From: Streptomyces rubellomurinus | Lineage (GTDB): Bacteria; Actinomycetota; Actinomycetes; Streptomycetales; Streptomycetaceae | Reading direction: 5' to 3' | Length of the DNA: 64,000 nucleotides | NCBI RefSeq assembly: GCF_000961885.1 | Contig: NZ_JZKH01000008.1 | Location: 62,001 to 126,000 of the forward strand | Shown here: positions 1 through 8,708 of the stretch, piece by piece | Layout: each line of letters starts with the position of its first letter | Numbering within the stretch: the first letter of the stretch is position 1 | The notes under the pieces: generated by a model | Told to the model about the DNA's origin: nothing | The model's database searches: none | What the model saw: the letters and a program-made list of their open reading frames with translations, nothing else | Position numbers and translations under genes: made by a program

Positions 1-178
1 GGGTGTGACCCTTCGCGTCGTCGATGACCTGGGCGACCATGTGACGGTTCGAGCGCGTCACGACGAGACGCGGACGCACCTCGGTGCCGACGACGCGCTT
101 GCGAACGCGGATCGCGCGGCGCTTGCGAGCGGCGCTCTTGTAGGCGTTGCCCTTGCCGATCTTGACAGAGACACTCAT
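1..178 (-). CDS. rplR: 50S ribosomal protein L18 (uL18), partial
   Basis: Large-subunit protein that binds 5S rRNA together with L5. Only the N-terminal 59 residues are in the window; the gene runs off the left edge. The visible part starts [10 protein letters not shown], continues with a basic [11 protein letters not shown] stretch and the conserved [12 protein letters not shown] segment, which is typical of actinobacterial L18. It starts 3 bases after the rplF stop and belongs to the spc gene cluster read leftwards. Confidence 0.95.
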   Translation of the reverse strand, partial: MSVSVKIGKGNAYKSAARKRRAIRVRKRVVGTEVRPRLVVTRSNRHMVAQVIDDAKGHT

Positions 179-181
179 CGC

Positions 182-721
182 TTACTTACCACTCTTTCCG
201 ACCTTGCGGCGGATGACCTCGCCCGCGTACTTGACGCCCTTGGCCTTGTACGGGTCGGGCTTGCGCAGCTTGCGGATGTTCGCGGCGACCTCGCCGACCT
301 TCTGCTTGTCGATGCCGTCCACGTGGAACTTGGTGGGGGACTCGACGACGAAGGAGATGCCCTCGGGCGCGGTGACCAGGATCGGGTGGCTGTAGCCAAG
401 CGCGAACTCCATGTCGGAGCCCTTCGCGTTGACGCGGTAGCCGACACCGCTGATCTCCAGCGACTTGCGGTAGCCCGCGGTCACACCGGTGATCATGTTC
501 GCCACCAGCGTGCGGGTCAGGCCGTGCAGGGCCTTCGAGCGACGCTCGTCGTTCGGGCGGGTGACGAGCACGGTGCCGTCCTCGCCCTTGCCGATCTCGA
601 TCGGCTCAGCGACGACGTGGGTGAGCGAGCCCTTGGGGCCCTTCACCGAGACCGTCTGGCCATCGATGGTGACGTCCACGCCAGCGGGGACCTGGATGGG
701 CAGCCGTCCAATGCGCGACAT
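182..721 (-). CDS. rplF: 50S ribosomal protein L6 (uL6)
   Basis: Large-subunit protein near the factor-binding site. The 179-residue length is normal. The N-terminus [15 protein letters not shown] and the C-terminal signature [14 protein letters not shown] (around residues 153-166) are diagnostic. It lies between rpsH and rplR with short gaps, as in the usual spc operon order, so it should be co-transcribed and translationally coupled. No anomalies seen. Confidence 0.97.
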   Translation of the reverse strand: MSRIGRLPIQVPAGVDVTIDGQTVSVKGPKGSLTHVVAEPIEIGKGEDGTVLVTRPNDERRSKALHGLTRTLVANMITGVTAGYRKSLEISGVGYRVNAKGSDMEFALGYSHPILVTAPEGISFVVESPTKFHVDGIDKQKVGEVAANIRKLRKPDPYKAKGVKYAGEVIRRKVGKSGK

Positions 722-743
722 TGCTGTACCTCCGTTTCCCGAA

Positions 744-1148
744 TTACCAGACGTAGGCGAGAACTTCTCCGCCTACGCCCTTCTTGGCGGCCTGCTTGTC
801 GGTCAGGAGGCCGGAGGACGTGGAGATGATCGCCACGCCCAGGCCGCCGAGAACCTTCGGCAGGTTGGTGGACTTTGCGTAAACACGCAGACCCGGCTTG
901 CTGATGCGCTTGATGCCGGCGATGGAGCGCTCACGGTTGGGGCCGAACTTGAGCTCGATGGTCAGCGTCTTGCCGACCACCTCCTCCAGGTCCTCAACCT
1001 TGTAGGAGGAGATGTAACCCTCCTGCTGCAGGATCTCGGCGACGTGCGCCTTGATCTTGCTCGACGGCATCGCCACGGAGTCGTGGTACGCCGAGTTGGC
1101 GTTACGCAGACGCGTGAGCATGTCTGCGATGGGGTCGGTCATGGTCAT
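744..1148 (-). CDS. rpsH: 30S ribosomal protein S8 (uS8)
   Basis: Small-subunit assembly protein that binds the central domain of 16S rRNA; in enterobacteria it is also the translational repressor of the spc operon. I chose the ATG giving [18 protein letters not shown], the standard actinobacterial start, preceded by a GAGG-like ribosome binding site; a longer reading frame upstream is not supported. The 134-residue protein ends with the typical GGEVLAYVW. It is separated from rpsN by an unusually long 272 bp spacer with hairpins (see findings). Confidence 0.96.
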   Translation of the reverse strand: MTMTDPIADMLTRLRNANSAYHDSVAMPSSKIKAHVAEILQQEGYISSYKVEDLEEVVGKTLTIELKFGPNRERSIAGIKRISKPGLRVYAKSTNLPKVLGGLGVAIISTSSGLLTDKQAAKKGVGGEVLAYVW

Positions 1149-1198
1149 GATGGCCTCAGGCCTCTCTCGCCGTGGTTTCTCCGCACCAGGTCCCCTCG

Positions 1199-1310
1199 CC
1201 GCACTCCGGAGAGTGCGGAAAGGGCACAAGCGCAGGGGACCTACGACGTAGTAAGACTGGGTGCGAGCCCTCCCCAAGAGGGCCACGGACATCCATGGGG
1301 AAGCCGTGGC
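1199..1310 (-). promoter_or_regulatory. Hairpins in the rpsN-rpsH spacer
   Basis: Two perfect inverted repeats lie in the 272 bp gap. One has an 8 bp stem (1199-1206 with 1211-1218) whose loop reads TCCG on the minus strand, a UNCG-type stable tetraloop. The other has a 7 bp stem (1282-1288 with 1304-1310). Neither is followed by a T-run, so they are not obvious terminators. They may be mRNA processing or translational control elements ahead of rpsH; this is inference. Confidence 0.45.
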
Positions 1311-1420
1311 AGGGGGCCCGACCCCACTACCTTACGGGAATCCGTACGGCAGGCCCAAAACGGGCCGATGTGGGATCGGGCACCTCTGCTTCGCTGGCTG
1401 TGCCTAGAGCGCTGGGTTGA

Positions 1421-1606
1421 TTACCAGGAGCTCTTGGTCACGCCCGGCAGCTCGCCGCGGTGCGCCATCTCACGGAGGCAGACACGGCACAGGCCGAACT
1501 TGCGGTACACCGAGTGCGGACGGCCGCAGCGCTGGCACCGGGTGTAGGCCCGGACGCCGAACTTCGGCTTGCGCTCGGACTTCGCGATGAGGGACTTCTT
1601 CGCCAT
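1421..1606 (-). CDS. rpsN: 30S ribosomal protein S14, zinc-binding type (uS14)
   Basis: Small-subunit head protein. It is the short 61-residue form with two CxxC pairs (C24/C27 in RCQRCGR and C40/C43 in LCRVCL) that bind zinc. This is the zinc-plus paralogue that normally sits in the spc operon; Streptomyces often carry a longer zinc-free copy elsewhere for zinc starvation. It starts 4 bases after the rplE stop. Confidence 0.96.
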   Translation of the reverse strand: MAKKSLIAKSERKPKFGVRAYTRCQRCGRPHSVYRKFGLCRVCLREMAHRGELPGVTKSSW

Positions 1607-1610
1607 TGGC

Positions 1611-2180
1611 TCACGCCTCCTTGAACGGGAAGCCCAGAGCGCGCAGGAGCGCCCGGCCCTCGTCGTCGGTCTGAGCGGTGGTCACGACGGTGATGTCCAT
1701 ACCGCGCTGACGGTCGACCTTGTCCTGGTCGATCTCGTGGAACATAACCTGCTCGGTCAGACCGAAGGTGTAGTTGCCACGGCCGTCGAACTGCTTCGGG
1801 GAGAGGCCACGGAAGTCGCGGATACGCGGCAGAGCCAGCGACACCAGACGGTCCAGGAACTCCCACATGCGGTCACCACGGAGGGTGACGTGGGTGCCGA
1901 TCGGCTGGCCCTCGCGCAGCTTGAACTGCGCGATGGACTTGCGAGCCTTGGTCACGGCCGGCTTCTGACCGGTGATCGCGGTCAGGTCGCGGATCGCGCC
2001 CTCGATCAGCTTGCTGTCACGGGCGGCCTCGCCGACACCCATGTTGACCACGACCTTGACCAGGCCGGGGATCAGCATGACGTTCTCGTACGAGAACTGC
2101 TCCTGCAGCTGGCCCTTGATCTCGGAGTTGTAACGCTCCTTGAGGCGGGGGGCCACCTTCTCAACAGTCGTCTCAGACAT
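1611..2180 (-). CDS. rplE: 50S ribosomal protein L5 (uL5)
   Basis: Binds 5S rRNA and contacts the P-site tRNA. The protein has 189 residues. The conserved segment [12 protein letters not shown] and the region around [17 protein letters not shown] identify the family. Its ATG overlaps the rplX stop by one base (TGATG), which implies translational coupling. No anomalies seen. Confidence 0.97.
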   Translation of the reverse strand: MSETTVEKVAPRLKERYNSEIKGQLQEQFSYENVMLIPGLVKVVVNMGVGEAARDSKLIEGAIRDLTAITGQKPAVTKARKSIAQFKLREGQPIGTHVTLRGDRMWEFLDRLVSLALPRIRDFRGLSPKQFDGRGNYTFGLTEQVMFHEIDQDKVDRQRGMDITVVTTAQTDDEGRALLRALGFPFKEA

Positions 2181-2503
2181 CAGATGTCCTCACCGGTCCG
2201 CTTGGCAACGCGGATCTTGTTGCCCTGGTCGTCGAAGCGGTAGCCGACGCGGGTGACGACCTTCTTGCCGTCCTTCTCCACGACCAGCTGGACGTTGGAG
2301 ACGTGCACCGGGGCCTCGACGGTCACGATGCCACCCTGGGTACCCGGACCCGGCTTGGTGTGCTTCTTGACCCGGTTGACACCCTCGACCAGGACCTTGT
2401 TCTCAGCCGGCATGGCCTGGATGACCTTGCCCTGCTTGCCCTTGTCCTTGCCGGTGATGACCTGGACCAGGTCACCCTTCTTGATCTTCATGCTGTTCGC
2501 CAT
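2180..2503 (-). CDS. rplX: 50S ribosomal protein L24 (uL24)
   Basis: Assembly-initiating large-subunit protein. The 107 residues carry an N-terminal KOW motif ([18 protein letters not shown], about residues 10-27). It starts 3 bases after the rplN stop and its own stop overlaps the rplE start. Standard spc order. Confidence 0.97.
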   Translation of the reverse strand: MANSMKIKKGDLVQVITGKDKGKQGKVIQAMPAENKVLVEGVNRVKKHTKPGPGTQGGIVTVEAPVHVSNVQLVVEKDGKKVVTRVGYRFDDQGNKIRVAKRTGEDI

Positions 2504-2506
2504 GGG

Positions 2507-2878
2507 TTAGAGCACCTCCGGCGCCAGCGAGATGATCTTCATGAACTTCTTGTCGCGCAGCTCGCGGCCCACCGGGCCGAAGATGCGGGTACCACGGGGG
2601 TCACCCTCGGTGTTCTTCAGCACGACAGCGGCGTTCTCGTCGAAGCGGATGTACGAGCCATCCGGACGACGACGCTCCTTGACGGTGCGGACGACGACGC
2701 ACTTGACGACGTCACCCTTCTTGACCGAACCACCGGGGATCGCGTCCTTGACGGTCGCGACGATGACGTCCCCGATTCCGGCGTAGCGGCGACCGGAGCC
2801 ACCGAGAACACGGATGCAAAGGATCTCCTTGGCACCAGTGTTGTCGGCAACACGCAGTCGCGACTCCTGCTGGATCAC
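2507..2878 (-). CDS. rplN: 50S ribosomal protein L14 (uL14)
   Basis: Large-subunit protein at the subunit interface. The 123 residues begin [17 protein letters not shown] and end [16 protein letters not shown], both family hallmarks. It is the first gene of the spc part of the cluster. A 102 bp gap from rpsQ separates it from the S10 part, so an internal promoter is possible, although I see no convincing one. Confidence 0.97.
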   Translation of the reverse strand: MIQQESRLRVADNTGAKEILCIRVLGGSGRRYAGIGDVIVATVKDAIPGGSVKKGDVVKCVVVRTVKERRRPDGSYIRFDENAAVVLKNTEGDPRGTRIFGPVGRELRDKKFMKIISLAPEVL

Positions 2879-2980
2879 AGCTTTCTCCTGATCGTCAACG
2901 AGAGTCGACGGGCCGGCCGCTGCTCACACCGGCGTCCCGGGGGGACCCGCTGCACATACGGCCGTACCACATCGGCTTCG

Positions 2981-3253
2981 TTACTTGGCCTTCTCGAGGA
3001 TCTCGACGACGCGCCAGCGCTTCGTCGCGGACAGCGGCCGGGTCTCCATCAGGAGGACACGGTCGCCGACACCGCACGCGTTCTGCTCGTCGTGCGCCTT
3101 CAGCTTGTTGGTACGGCGAATGACCTTGCCGTACAGCGCGTGCTTGACGCGGTCCTCGACGGCGACGACGACGGTCTTGTCCATCTTGTCGCTGACGACG
3201 AGACCCTCACGGGTCTTGCGGAAACCGCGCGTCTCGTTGGTGTTCTCAGTCAT
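2981..3253 (-). CDS. rpsQ: 30S ribosomal protein S17 (uS17)
   Basis: Primary 16S rRNA-binding protein with an OB fold. The 90 residues contain the hallmark segments [20 protein letters not shown] and [20 protein letters not shown]. Its start overlaps the rpmC stop by one base. It is the last gene of the S10 operon proper. Confidence 0.97.
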   Translation of the reverse strand: MTENTNETRGFRKTREGLVVSDKMDKTVVVAVEDRVKHALYGKVIRRTNKLKAHDEQNACGVGDRVLLMETRPLSATKRWRVVEILEKAK

Positions 3254-3477
3254 CAGGCGTTCTCCACCGTCTCGATGCCCAGCTCGCGCTCGCGCATCAG
3301 GGTGTAGATCCGCGCGATGTCCTTACGGACCAGCTTGAGCCGGCCGTGGTTGTCGAGCTGCCCGGTCGCCGCCTGGAAGCGGAGGTTGAACAGCTCCTCC
3401 TTGGCCTCGCGGAGCTTGGCAACGAGGGCCTCGTTGTCCAGCTGACGAAGCTCAGCAGCCTTGGTAGCGGCCGACAT
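3253..3477 (-). CDS. rpmC: 50S ribosomal protein L29 (uL29)
   Basis: Small helical protein at the peptide exit tunnel, part of the docking site for trigger factor and SRP. The 74 residues include [17 protein letters not shown] and [13 protein letters not shown]. It is packed between rplP and rpsQ with one-base stop/start overlaps on both sides, indicating tight coupling. Confidence 0.96.
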   Translation of the reverse strand: MSAATKAAELRQLDNEALVAKLREAKEELFNLRFQAATGQLDNHGRLKLVRKDIARIYTLMRERELGIETVENA

Positions 3478-3896
3478 CAGCTTTCACCGTCCTCGCGCCG
3501 GACGATCCGGCACTTCATCGGAAGCTTGTGCGCGGCACGGGTGAGCGCCTCGCGCGCAGTCTTCTCGTTCGGGTACGACAGCTCGAACATGACCCGACCC
3601 GGGTGCACGTTCGCGATCCACCACTCCGGCGAACCCTTACCGGAACCCATGCGGGTCTCGGCCGGCTTCTTGGTGAGCGGGCGGTCCGGGTAGATGTTGA
3701 TCCAGACCTTGCCGCCACGACGGATGTGACGGGTGATCGCGATACGAGCGGACTCGATCTGACGGTTCGTCACGTAGGCCGGGGTCACGGCCTGGATGCC
3801 GTACTGGCCGAACGCCAGCTCGGTGCCACCCTTCGAAGCGCCGCGGCGCTTCGGGTGGTGCTGCTTGCGGTGCTTGACCCTACGGGGGATCAGCAT
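3477..3896 (-). CDS. rplP: 50S ribosomal protein L16 (uL16)
   Basis: Late-assembling protein near the A-site and peptidyl-transferase centre. The 139 residues begin [17 protein letters not shown] and contain the [19 protein letters not shown] signature. It starts 5 bases after the rpsC stop and overlaps rpmC by one base. Confidence 0.97.
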   Translation of the reverse strand: MLIPRRVKHRKQHHPKRRGASKGGTELAFGQYGIQAVTPAYVTNRQIESARIAITRHIRRGGKVWINIYPDRPLTKKPAETRMGSGKGSPEWWIANVHPGRVMFELSYPNEKTAREALTRAAHKLPMKCRIVRREDGES

Positions 3897-3901
3897 TGGG
3901 G

Positions 3902-4726
3902 TCAGGCCTCCGTTCCGGTGTTCTCGGCAGCCGGAGCCTCGACGGCAGCCGGGGCCTGAGCCTCGGCAGCGGCGGGACGACGGCCGCGGCCACCGCGCTC
4001 GCCACCACGGCGCTCGCCACCGCGGGCGGGACGACCACCCTCGGGACGGGCCGGGCGGTTGCCCGAGCGGGCAGCGGCGTTCTCAGCGCGGACCTCGGCG
4101 ATGTTCTTGACGTCGCCCTTGTAGATCCAGACCTTCACGCCGATGCGGCCGAAGGTGGTCTTGGCCTCGAAGAAGCCGTAGTCGACGTTCGCGCGCAGGG
4201 TGTGCAGCGGCACACGGCCCTCGCGGTAGAACTCCGAACGGCTCATCTCGGCGCCGCCGAGACGACCGGAGCACTGGACCTTGATGCCCTTGGCGCCGGA
4301 CTTCATGGTGCCCTGCATCGACTTGCGCATGGCACGACGGAAGGAGACGCGCGAGGACAGCTGCTCCGCGACGCCCTGAGCCACGAGCTGGGCGTCCAGC
4401 TCGGGGTTCTTGACCTCGAGGATGTTCAGCTGGACCTGCTTGCCGGTCAGCTTCTCCAGGTTGCCCCGGATCTTGTCGGCCTCCGCGCCGCGGCGGCCGA
4501 TCACGATGCCCGGACGGGCGGTGTGGATGTCCACGCGGACGCGGTCACGGGTGCGCTCGATCTCAACCTTCGAGATGCCGGCGCGCTCCATGCCCTTCGT
4601 CATGAGACGACGGATCGCGACGTCTTCCTTGACGTAGTCCTTGTACAGCTTGTCGGCGTACCAGCGGGACTTGAAGTCCGTGCTGATGCCGAGGCGGAAC
4701 CCGTGCGGGTTAACCTTCTGGCCCAT
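3902..4726 (-). CDS. rpsC: 30S ribosomal protein S3 (uS3)
   Basis: Forms the mRNA entry channel and helicase centre. It begins [14 protein letters not shown]; a KH type 2 domain (with [11 protein letters not shown]) is followed by the C-terminal S3 domain. At 274 residues it is longer than the roughly 230-residue E. coli protein. The extra part (about residues 215-274) is a low-complexity Arg/Gly/Ala/Pro tail, a feature common in actinobacteria. It overlaps the rplV stop by one base. Confidence 0.97.
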   Translation of the reverse strand: MGQKVNPHGFRLGISTDFKSRWYADKLYKDYVKEDVAIRRLMTKGMERAGISKVEIERTRDRVRVDIHTARPGIVIGRRGAEADKIRGNLEKLTGKQVQLNILEVKNPELDAQLVAQGVAEQLSSRVSFRRAMRKSMQGTMKSGAKGIKVQCSGRLGGAEMSRSEFYREGRVPLHTLRANVDYGFFEAKTTFGRIGVKVWIYKGDVKNIAEVRAENAAARSGNRPARPEGGRPARGGERRGGERGGRGRRPAAAEAQAPAAVEAPAAENTGTEA

Positions 4727-5073
4727 TACCGGGTCCCTTCCTTGCTGCTGACGACCACGGTGATGTGGCTGGTCCGCTTGCGGATCCGGTAGGCGCGGCC
4801 CTGGGCACGCGGACGGAACCGCTTCAGGGTCGGGCCCTCGTCAACGTACGCCTCGGAGATGTAGAGGTCGTCCACGTTGGAGTGGTTGTAGTTGTGCGCG
4901 GCGTTGGCAATGGCGCTGTCGAGCACCTTGCCGACCGGCACGGTGGCGGCCTGCGGAGCGAAACGCAGGACGGCCTGGGCCTCCGTGGCATTCATGCCAC
5001 GGATGAGGTCCACCACGCGGCGGGCCTTCATGGGCGTCACGCGGATGTACCGCGCCTGTGCCCTGGCTTCCAT
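4726..5073 (-). CDS. rplV: 50S ribosomal protein L22 (uL22)
   Basis: Lines the peptide exit tunnel; its beta-hairpin is where some macrolide-resistance mutations map. I placed the start at the ATG giving [19 protein letters not shown] because it is preceded by AAGGGGA at good spacing. An ATG nine codons upstream has no ribosome binding site. The protein has 115 residues, the usual length. Confidence 0.94.
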   Translation of the reverse strand: MEARAQARYIRVTPMKARRVVDLIRGMNATEAQAVLRFAPQAATVPVGKVLDSAIANAAHNYNHSNVDDLYISEAYVDEGPTLKRFRPRAQGRAYRIRKRTSHITVVVSSKEGTR

Positions 5074-5130
5074 GGTTGTCCCCTTAATGGAGTAAGTCAT
5101 TGAGTCGTTCTGGCGCTAAAGCTCAGTGCC

Positions 5131-5149
5131 TCTGCGGCGGAGCCGCAGA
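5131..5149 (-). other. Hairpin between rpsS and rplV
   Basis: An 8 bp perfect stem (TCTGCGGC with GCCGCAGA) and a 3-base loop lie in the 84 bp gap between rpsS and rplV. There is no T-run, so it is more likely an intercistronic stability or processing element than a terminator. The function is not known from sequence. Confidence 0.4.
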
Positions 5150-5157
5150 AGGGACAC

Positions 5158-5439
5158 CTAGCGACGCTTCGACTTCCGGTCTTCCTTCACGTGGCCACGG
5201 AAGGTGCGGGTCGGAGCGAACTCGCCGAGCTTGTGGCCGACCATCGACTCGGTGACGAACACCGGGACGTGCTTGCGGCCATCGTGGACCGCGATCGTGT
5301 GACCGAGCATGCTCGGCGAGATCACGGAACGACGGGACCAGGTCTTGATGACGTTCTGAGTACCCGCCTCGTTCTGAGCGTCCACCTTCTTGATGAGGTG
5401 GCCGTCGATGAAGGGGCCCTTCTTGAGACTGCGCGGCAT
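5158..5439 (-). CDS. rpsS: 30S ribosomal protein S19 (uS19)
   Basis: Small-subunit head protein contacting the A-site tRNA side and bridge B1a. The 93 residues begin [19 protein letters not shown] and include the [16 protein letters not shown] signature. It starts 11 bases after the rplB stop. No anomalies. Confidence 0.97.
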   Translation of the reverse strand: MPRSLKKGPFIDGHLIKKVDAQNEAGTQNVIKTWSRRSVISPSMLGHTIAVHDGRKHVPVFVTESMVGHKLGEFAPTRTFRGHVKEDRKSKRR

Positions 5440-5450
5440 CTGACCTGCTC

Positions 5451-6287
5451 CTAGCGCTTCTTGTTGGTCTTGCGGCGGCGCACGATGAGCTTGTCCGACG
5501 CCTTGTTCGGGCGACGGGTACGGCCCTCGGGCTTACCCCACGGCGAGACCGGGTGGCGACCACCGGAGGTCTTACCCTCACCACCACCGTGCGGGTGGTC
5601 GATCGGGTTCATGGCGACACCACGCACGGTCGGGCGGACGCCCTTCCAGCGCATGCGGCCGGCCTTGCCCCAGTTGATGTTCGACTGCTCGGCGTTGCCG
5701 ACCTCGCCGACGGTGGCGCGGCAGCGGGCGTCGACCAGGCGGATCTCACCGGAGGGCATGCGCAGGTGCGCCATCTTGCCCTCACGCGCCAGCAGCTGGA
5801 TGCCGGAGCCGGCCGAGCGGGCCAGCTTGGCACCGCCGCCGGGACGCAGCTCCACCGCGTGGATGGTGGTACCGACCGGGATGTTGCGCAGCGGCAGGTT
5901 GTTGCCCGGCTTGATGTCGGCGCCAGCGCCGTTCTCGATCCGGTCACCCTGCGCGATGCCGCGCGGCGCGATGATGTAGCGCTTCTCGCCGTCCGCGTAG
6001 TGCAGGAGCGCGATGCGCGCGGTGCGGTTCGGGTCGTACTCGATGTGCGCGACCTTGGCCGGCACGCCGTCCTTGTCGTGACGACGGAAGTCGATCACGC
6101 GGTAGGCGCGCTTGTGACCGCCACCCTGGTGGCGAGCGGTGACACGACCGGCGTTGTTACGGCCGCCCTTGCTGTGCAGCGGGCGAACCAGCGACTTCTC
6201 CGGAGTGGACCGCGTGATTTCTACGAAGTCGGCCACGCTGGAGCCGCGACGGCCCGGCGTAGTCGGCTTGTACTTGCGGATGCCCAT
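5451..6287 (-). CDS. rplB: 50S ribosomal protein L2 (uL2)
   Basis: Universal large-subunit protein needed for subunit association and peptidyl transfer. The ATG giving [15 protein letters not shown] is the family start, which makes 278 residues; reading further upstream adds an unsupported basic extension. The conserved C-terminal region with [14 protein letters not shown] contains the histidine important for peptidyl-transferase activity. Confidence 0.97.
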   Translation of the reverse strand: MGIRKYKPTTPGRRGSSVADFVEITRSTPEKSLVRPLHSKGGRNNAGRVTARHQGGGHKRAYRVIDFRRHDKDGVPAKVAHIEYDPNRTARIALLHYADGEKRYIIAPRGIAQGDRIENGAGADIKPGNNLPLRNIPVGTTIHAVELRPGGGAKLARSAGSGIQLLAREGKMAHLRMPSGEIRLVDARCRATVGEVGNAEQSNINWGKAGRMRWKGVRPTVRGVAMNPIDHPHGGGEGKTSGGRHPVSPWGKPEGRTRRPNKASDKLIVRRRKTNKKR

Positions 6288-6333
6288 TTGGCTCTCTCGT
6301 CCTCGTCCTAATCGACGATCACGATCCCCTGAT

Positions 6334-6651
6334 TCAGGAGACCGGACCACCGAAGATGTCGATGCGGTTGCCCTCGGCCAGCGTCACGATGGCGCGCTTG
6401 GTGTCCTTGCGCTTGCCAAAGCCCGTCTTGGAGCGCTTGCGCTTGCCCTGACGGTTGATCGTGTTGACAGCCTCGACCTTGACCGAGAAGACCGCCTCGA
6501 CGGCCTGCTTGATCTGGGTCTTGTTGGCGCCCGGCGACACGATGAACGTGTACTTGTTCTCGTCGAGAAGGCTGTAGCTCTTCTCGGAGATGACCGGCTT
6601 CACCAGGACGTCACGGGGGTCCGTGAACGTCTTGCTCGTAACGTCGCTCAT
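6334..6651 (-). CDS. rplW: 50S ribosomal protein L23 (uL23)
   Basis: Exit-tunnel rim protein, the main docking site for trigger factor and SRP. The 105 residues carry [20 protein letters not shown] and the basic loop [20 protein letters not shown]. Its start codon overlaps the rplD stop by one base. Confidence 0.96.
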   Translation of the reverse strand: MSDVTSKTFTDPRDVLVKPVISEKSYSLLDENKYTFIVSPGANKTQIKQAVEAVFSVKVEAVNTINRQGKRKRSKTGFGKRKDTKRAIVTLAEGNRIDIFGGPVS

Positions 6652-7328
6652 CAGGCGGCGCTCCCTTCGAGCTCGCCCTCAGCGGCAACGGCCTTGGCGG
6701 ACGCGGCCGGACCGGCCACGAAACGCTCGAAGGCGGCCTGGGTGAAGACCACATCGTCGGAGACGAGCACGTCGTAGGTGTTCAGCTGACCGGCGTCCAG
6801 GATGTGCACGTTCGGCAGGTTGCGAGCGGACTTCAGGCCCAGCTCGTCCTCGCGCTCGACGACCAGGAGGACGTTCTTGCGCTCGGTGATCTTGCCGAAC
6901 AGGCTCTTGGCGGCCTTGGTCGACGGCGCCTCGGTCGCGGTCACGTCGGTGATGACGTGAATGCGGTTGTGGCGGGCCCGGTCGGTGAGCGCACCGCGCA
7001 GGGCGGCGGCGATCATCTTCTTCGGGGTCCGCTGCGAGTAGTCACGCGGCACGGGACCGTGCACGACGCCACCGCCGGCGAACTGCGGCGCACGGGTCGA
7101 GCCCTGACGGGCGCGGCCGGTGCCCTTCTGGCGGTACGGCTTCTTGCCGCCACCGCGGACCTCGCCACGAGTCTTGGTCTTGTGGGTGCCCTGACGGGCC
7201 GCAGCGAGCTGCGCCACGACGACCTGGTGCATCAGCGGAACGCTGACCTTCGCGTCGAAGATCTCGGCCGGCAGCTCGATGCTGCCGGTCTTGTCGCCAG
7301 CCGGCGACAGGATGTCAATGGTGCTCAT
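6651..7328 (-). CDS. rplD: 50S ribosomal protein L4 (uL4)
   Basis: Assembly protein; in enterobacteria L4 also represses the S10 operon by acting on its leader. The start giving [13 protein letters not shown] matches actinobacterial L4 (225 residues). A GTG three codons earlier would overlap rplC by 4 bases and remains possible. The loop [20 protein letters not shown] reaches the exit tunnel. See the S10 leader attenuator candidate. Confidence 0.95.
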   Translation of the reverse strand: MSTIDILSPAGDKTGSIELPAEIFDAKVSVPLMHQVVVAQLAAARQGTHKTKTRGEVRGGGKKPYRQKGTGRARQGSTRAPQFAGGGVVHGPVPRDYSQRTPKKMIAAALRGALTDRARHNRIHVITDVTATEAPSTKAAKSLFGKITERKNVLLVVEREDELGLKSARNLPNVHILDAGQLNTYDVLVSDDVVFTQAAFERFVAGPAASAKAVAAEGELEGSAA

Positions 7329-7333
7329 ATCCT

Positions 7334-7981
7334 TCACAGCCCCTTCGCCGCGGTGCGGACGAGGACGAGGCCGCCGTTCGGGCCCGGGACGGCGCCCTTG
7401 ATGAGCAGCAGACCCTTCTCCGCGTCGACCGCGTGCACGGTCAGGTTCTGGGTGGTCACACGCTCGTGGCCCATCCGACCGGCCATGCGCAGGCCCTTGA
7501 ACACGCGGCCCGGGGTGGCGCAGCCACCGATGGAACCGGGCGAGCGGTGCTTGCGCTGGGTGCCGTGACCGGCGCCGAGACCCTTGAAGTTGTGACGCTT
7601 CATGACACCGGCGAAGCCCTTGCCCTTGGAGGTGCCGGTCACGTCGACCTTGACACCCGCCTCGAACAGCTCGGCGGTGATCTCCTGGCCCAGGGTGTAC
7701 TCGGAGGCGTCCGAGGTACGGAGCTCGACCAGGTGGCGGCGCGGGGTGACACCGGCCTTGGCGAAGTGGCCCGCGAGGGGCTTGTTCACCTTGCGGGGGT
7801 CGATCTCGCCGAAGCCGATCTGGACGGCGTCGTAGCCGGCCGGGCTGTCGGCGGTGTGGACCTGGGTCACGACATTCGGCCCAGCCTTGACGACGGTCAC
7901 CGGAACGACCCGGTTGTTCTCGTCCCAGACCTGGGTCATGCCGAGCTTCTCGCCCAGGATGCCCTTAATCTGCTTAGCCAT
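7334..7981 (-). CDS. rplC: 50S ribosomal protein L3 (uL3)
   Basis: Early assembly protein with a loop reaching the peptidyl-transferase centre. The 215 residues start [19 protein letters not shown] and contain [16 protein letters not shown], whose Gln is the residue methylated by PrmB in E. coli. It follows rpsJ by 14 bases. No anomalies. Confidence 0.97.
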   Translation of the reverse strand: MAKQIKGILGEKLGMTQVWDENNRVVPVTVVKAGPNVVTQVHTADSPAGYDAVQIGFGEIDPRKVNKPLAGHFAKAGVTPRRHLVELRTSDASEYTLGQEITAELFEAGVKVDVTGTSKGKGFAGVMKRHNFKGLGAGHGTQRKHRSPGSIGGCATPGRVFKGLRMAGRMGHERVTTQNLTVHAVDAEKGLLLIKGAVPGPNGGLVLVRTAAKGL

Positions 7982-7995
7982 CTTCGGTGCGCCTC

Positions 7996-8304
7996 TCAGA
8001 GCTTGATCTCGATGTCGACGCCCGCCGGCAGGTCGAGACGCATGAGCGAGTCAACCGTCTTCGGCGTGGGGTCGAGGATGTCGATCAGACGCTTGTGAGT
8101 ACGCATCTCGAAGTGCTCGCGCGAGTCCTTGTACTTGTGCGGCGAGCGGATGACGCAGTACACGTTCTTCTCAGTGGGCAGCGGCACCGGGCCCGCGACC
8201 TGCGCACCAGTACGGATCACCGTCTCGACGATCTTCTTCGCCGAGGAGTCGATGACCTCGTGGTCGTAGGCCTTGAGCCGGATGCGGATCTTCTGTCCCG
8301 CCAT
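7996..8304 (-). CDS. rpsJ: 30S ribosomal protein S10 (uS10, NusE)
   Basis: Small-subunit head protein that also acts as NusE, linking NusG/RNA polymerase to the ribosome. The 102 residues begin [19 protein letters not shown] and carry [19 protein letters not shown]. It is the first gene of the S10 operon; the leader upstream contains a terminator-like hairpin 85 bases before the start codon. Confidence 0.97.
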   Translation of the reverse strand: MAGQKIRIRLKAYDHEVIDSSAKKIVETVIRTGAQVAGPVPLPTEKNVYCVIRSPHKYKDSREHFEMRTHKRLIDILDPTPKTVDSLMRLDLPAGVDIEIKL

Positions 8305-8645
8305 GGCTACTCAGTAGTCCTTTGTCCTTAGTCACTTCACGACTCCCCCTCCGACCCCCGCGCTCGGGCGTGTCGCCTTCGCGCTTGCAAAAAACCGGCG
8401 AAGCACTTCGTCGGTTTCGAACTTTCGGGGAGGGGGGCGCCGGGCCGAGGCCCCGCACACGCTTCCCGGAAGATTCCCGTACGTCCGCCCCGCAGCTGCC
8501 GTGGCGTAGAACTCACGCTTGACGGCCATCACGGGAACGACGAGTACATGGGACTCGCTTCCGGTCCTCCCGGCGGGAGGCGCGCAGCATCGGCACTCAA
8601 CCGAGCAACTTGGACATACTGCCACATGGAGCAGCCCGGATGCCA
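8305..8645 (-). promoter_or_regulatory. S10 operon leader / promoter region
   Basis: There is no convincing gene in these 341 bases. A 6 bp hairpin (CCTCCC with GGGAGG on the minus strand, about 8567-8581) and the intrinsic terminator at 8389-8417 both lie upstream of rpsJ. A promoter for the S10 operon must lie here because the preceding gene has its own strong terminator, but I could not identify a clear -35/-10 pair. Confidence 0.5.
8389..8417 (-). terminator. Putative attenuator in the S10 leader
   Basis: On the minus strand an 11-12 bp stem (8392-8403 with 8406-8417, one G-T pair) is followed directly by six Ts. This is the best textbook intrinsic terminator in the window. It sits 85 bases upstream of the rpsJ start and downstream of the separate terminator at 8646-8681. 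It may therefore act on S10 leader transcripts rather than on read-through; that role is inference. Confidence 0.7.
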
Positions 8646-8681
8646 ATCGGGGCCGGTGAGGTGCTCCTCACCGGCCCCGAT
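8646..8681 (-). terminator. Terminator after the GT-C gene
   Basis: A perfect 16 bp stem with a 4-base loop lies 28 bases after the stop of the minus-strand GT-C gene. There is no T-run, as is common for streptomycete terminators. It insulates the S10 operon from the glycan island. Confidence 0.75.
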
Positions 8682-8708
8682 CGGGTGGCCCTCGCGCCGT
8701 TCAGGCGG

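Noticed and set aside
4726..5100. Longer rplV start nine codons upstream.
   Set aside because: No ribosome binding site there; the internal ATG has AAGGGGA and matches the family.
8305..8645. A short coding frame in the S10 leader.
   Set aside because: Reading frames there lack a start with ribosome binding site and overlap the terminator hairpin.
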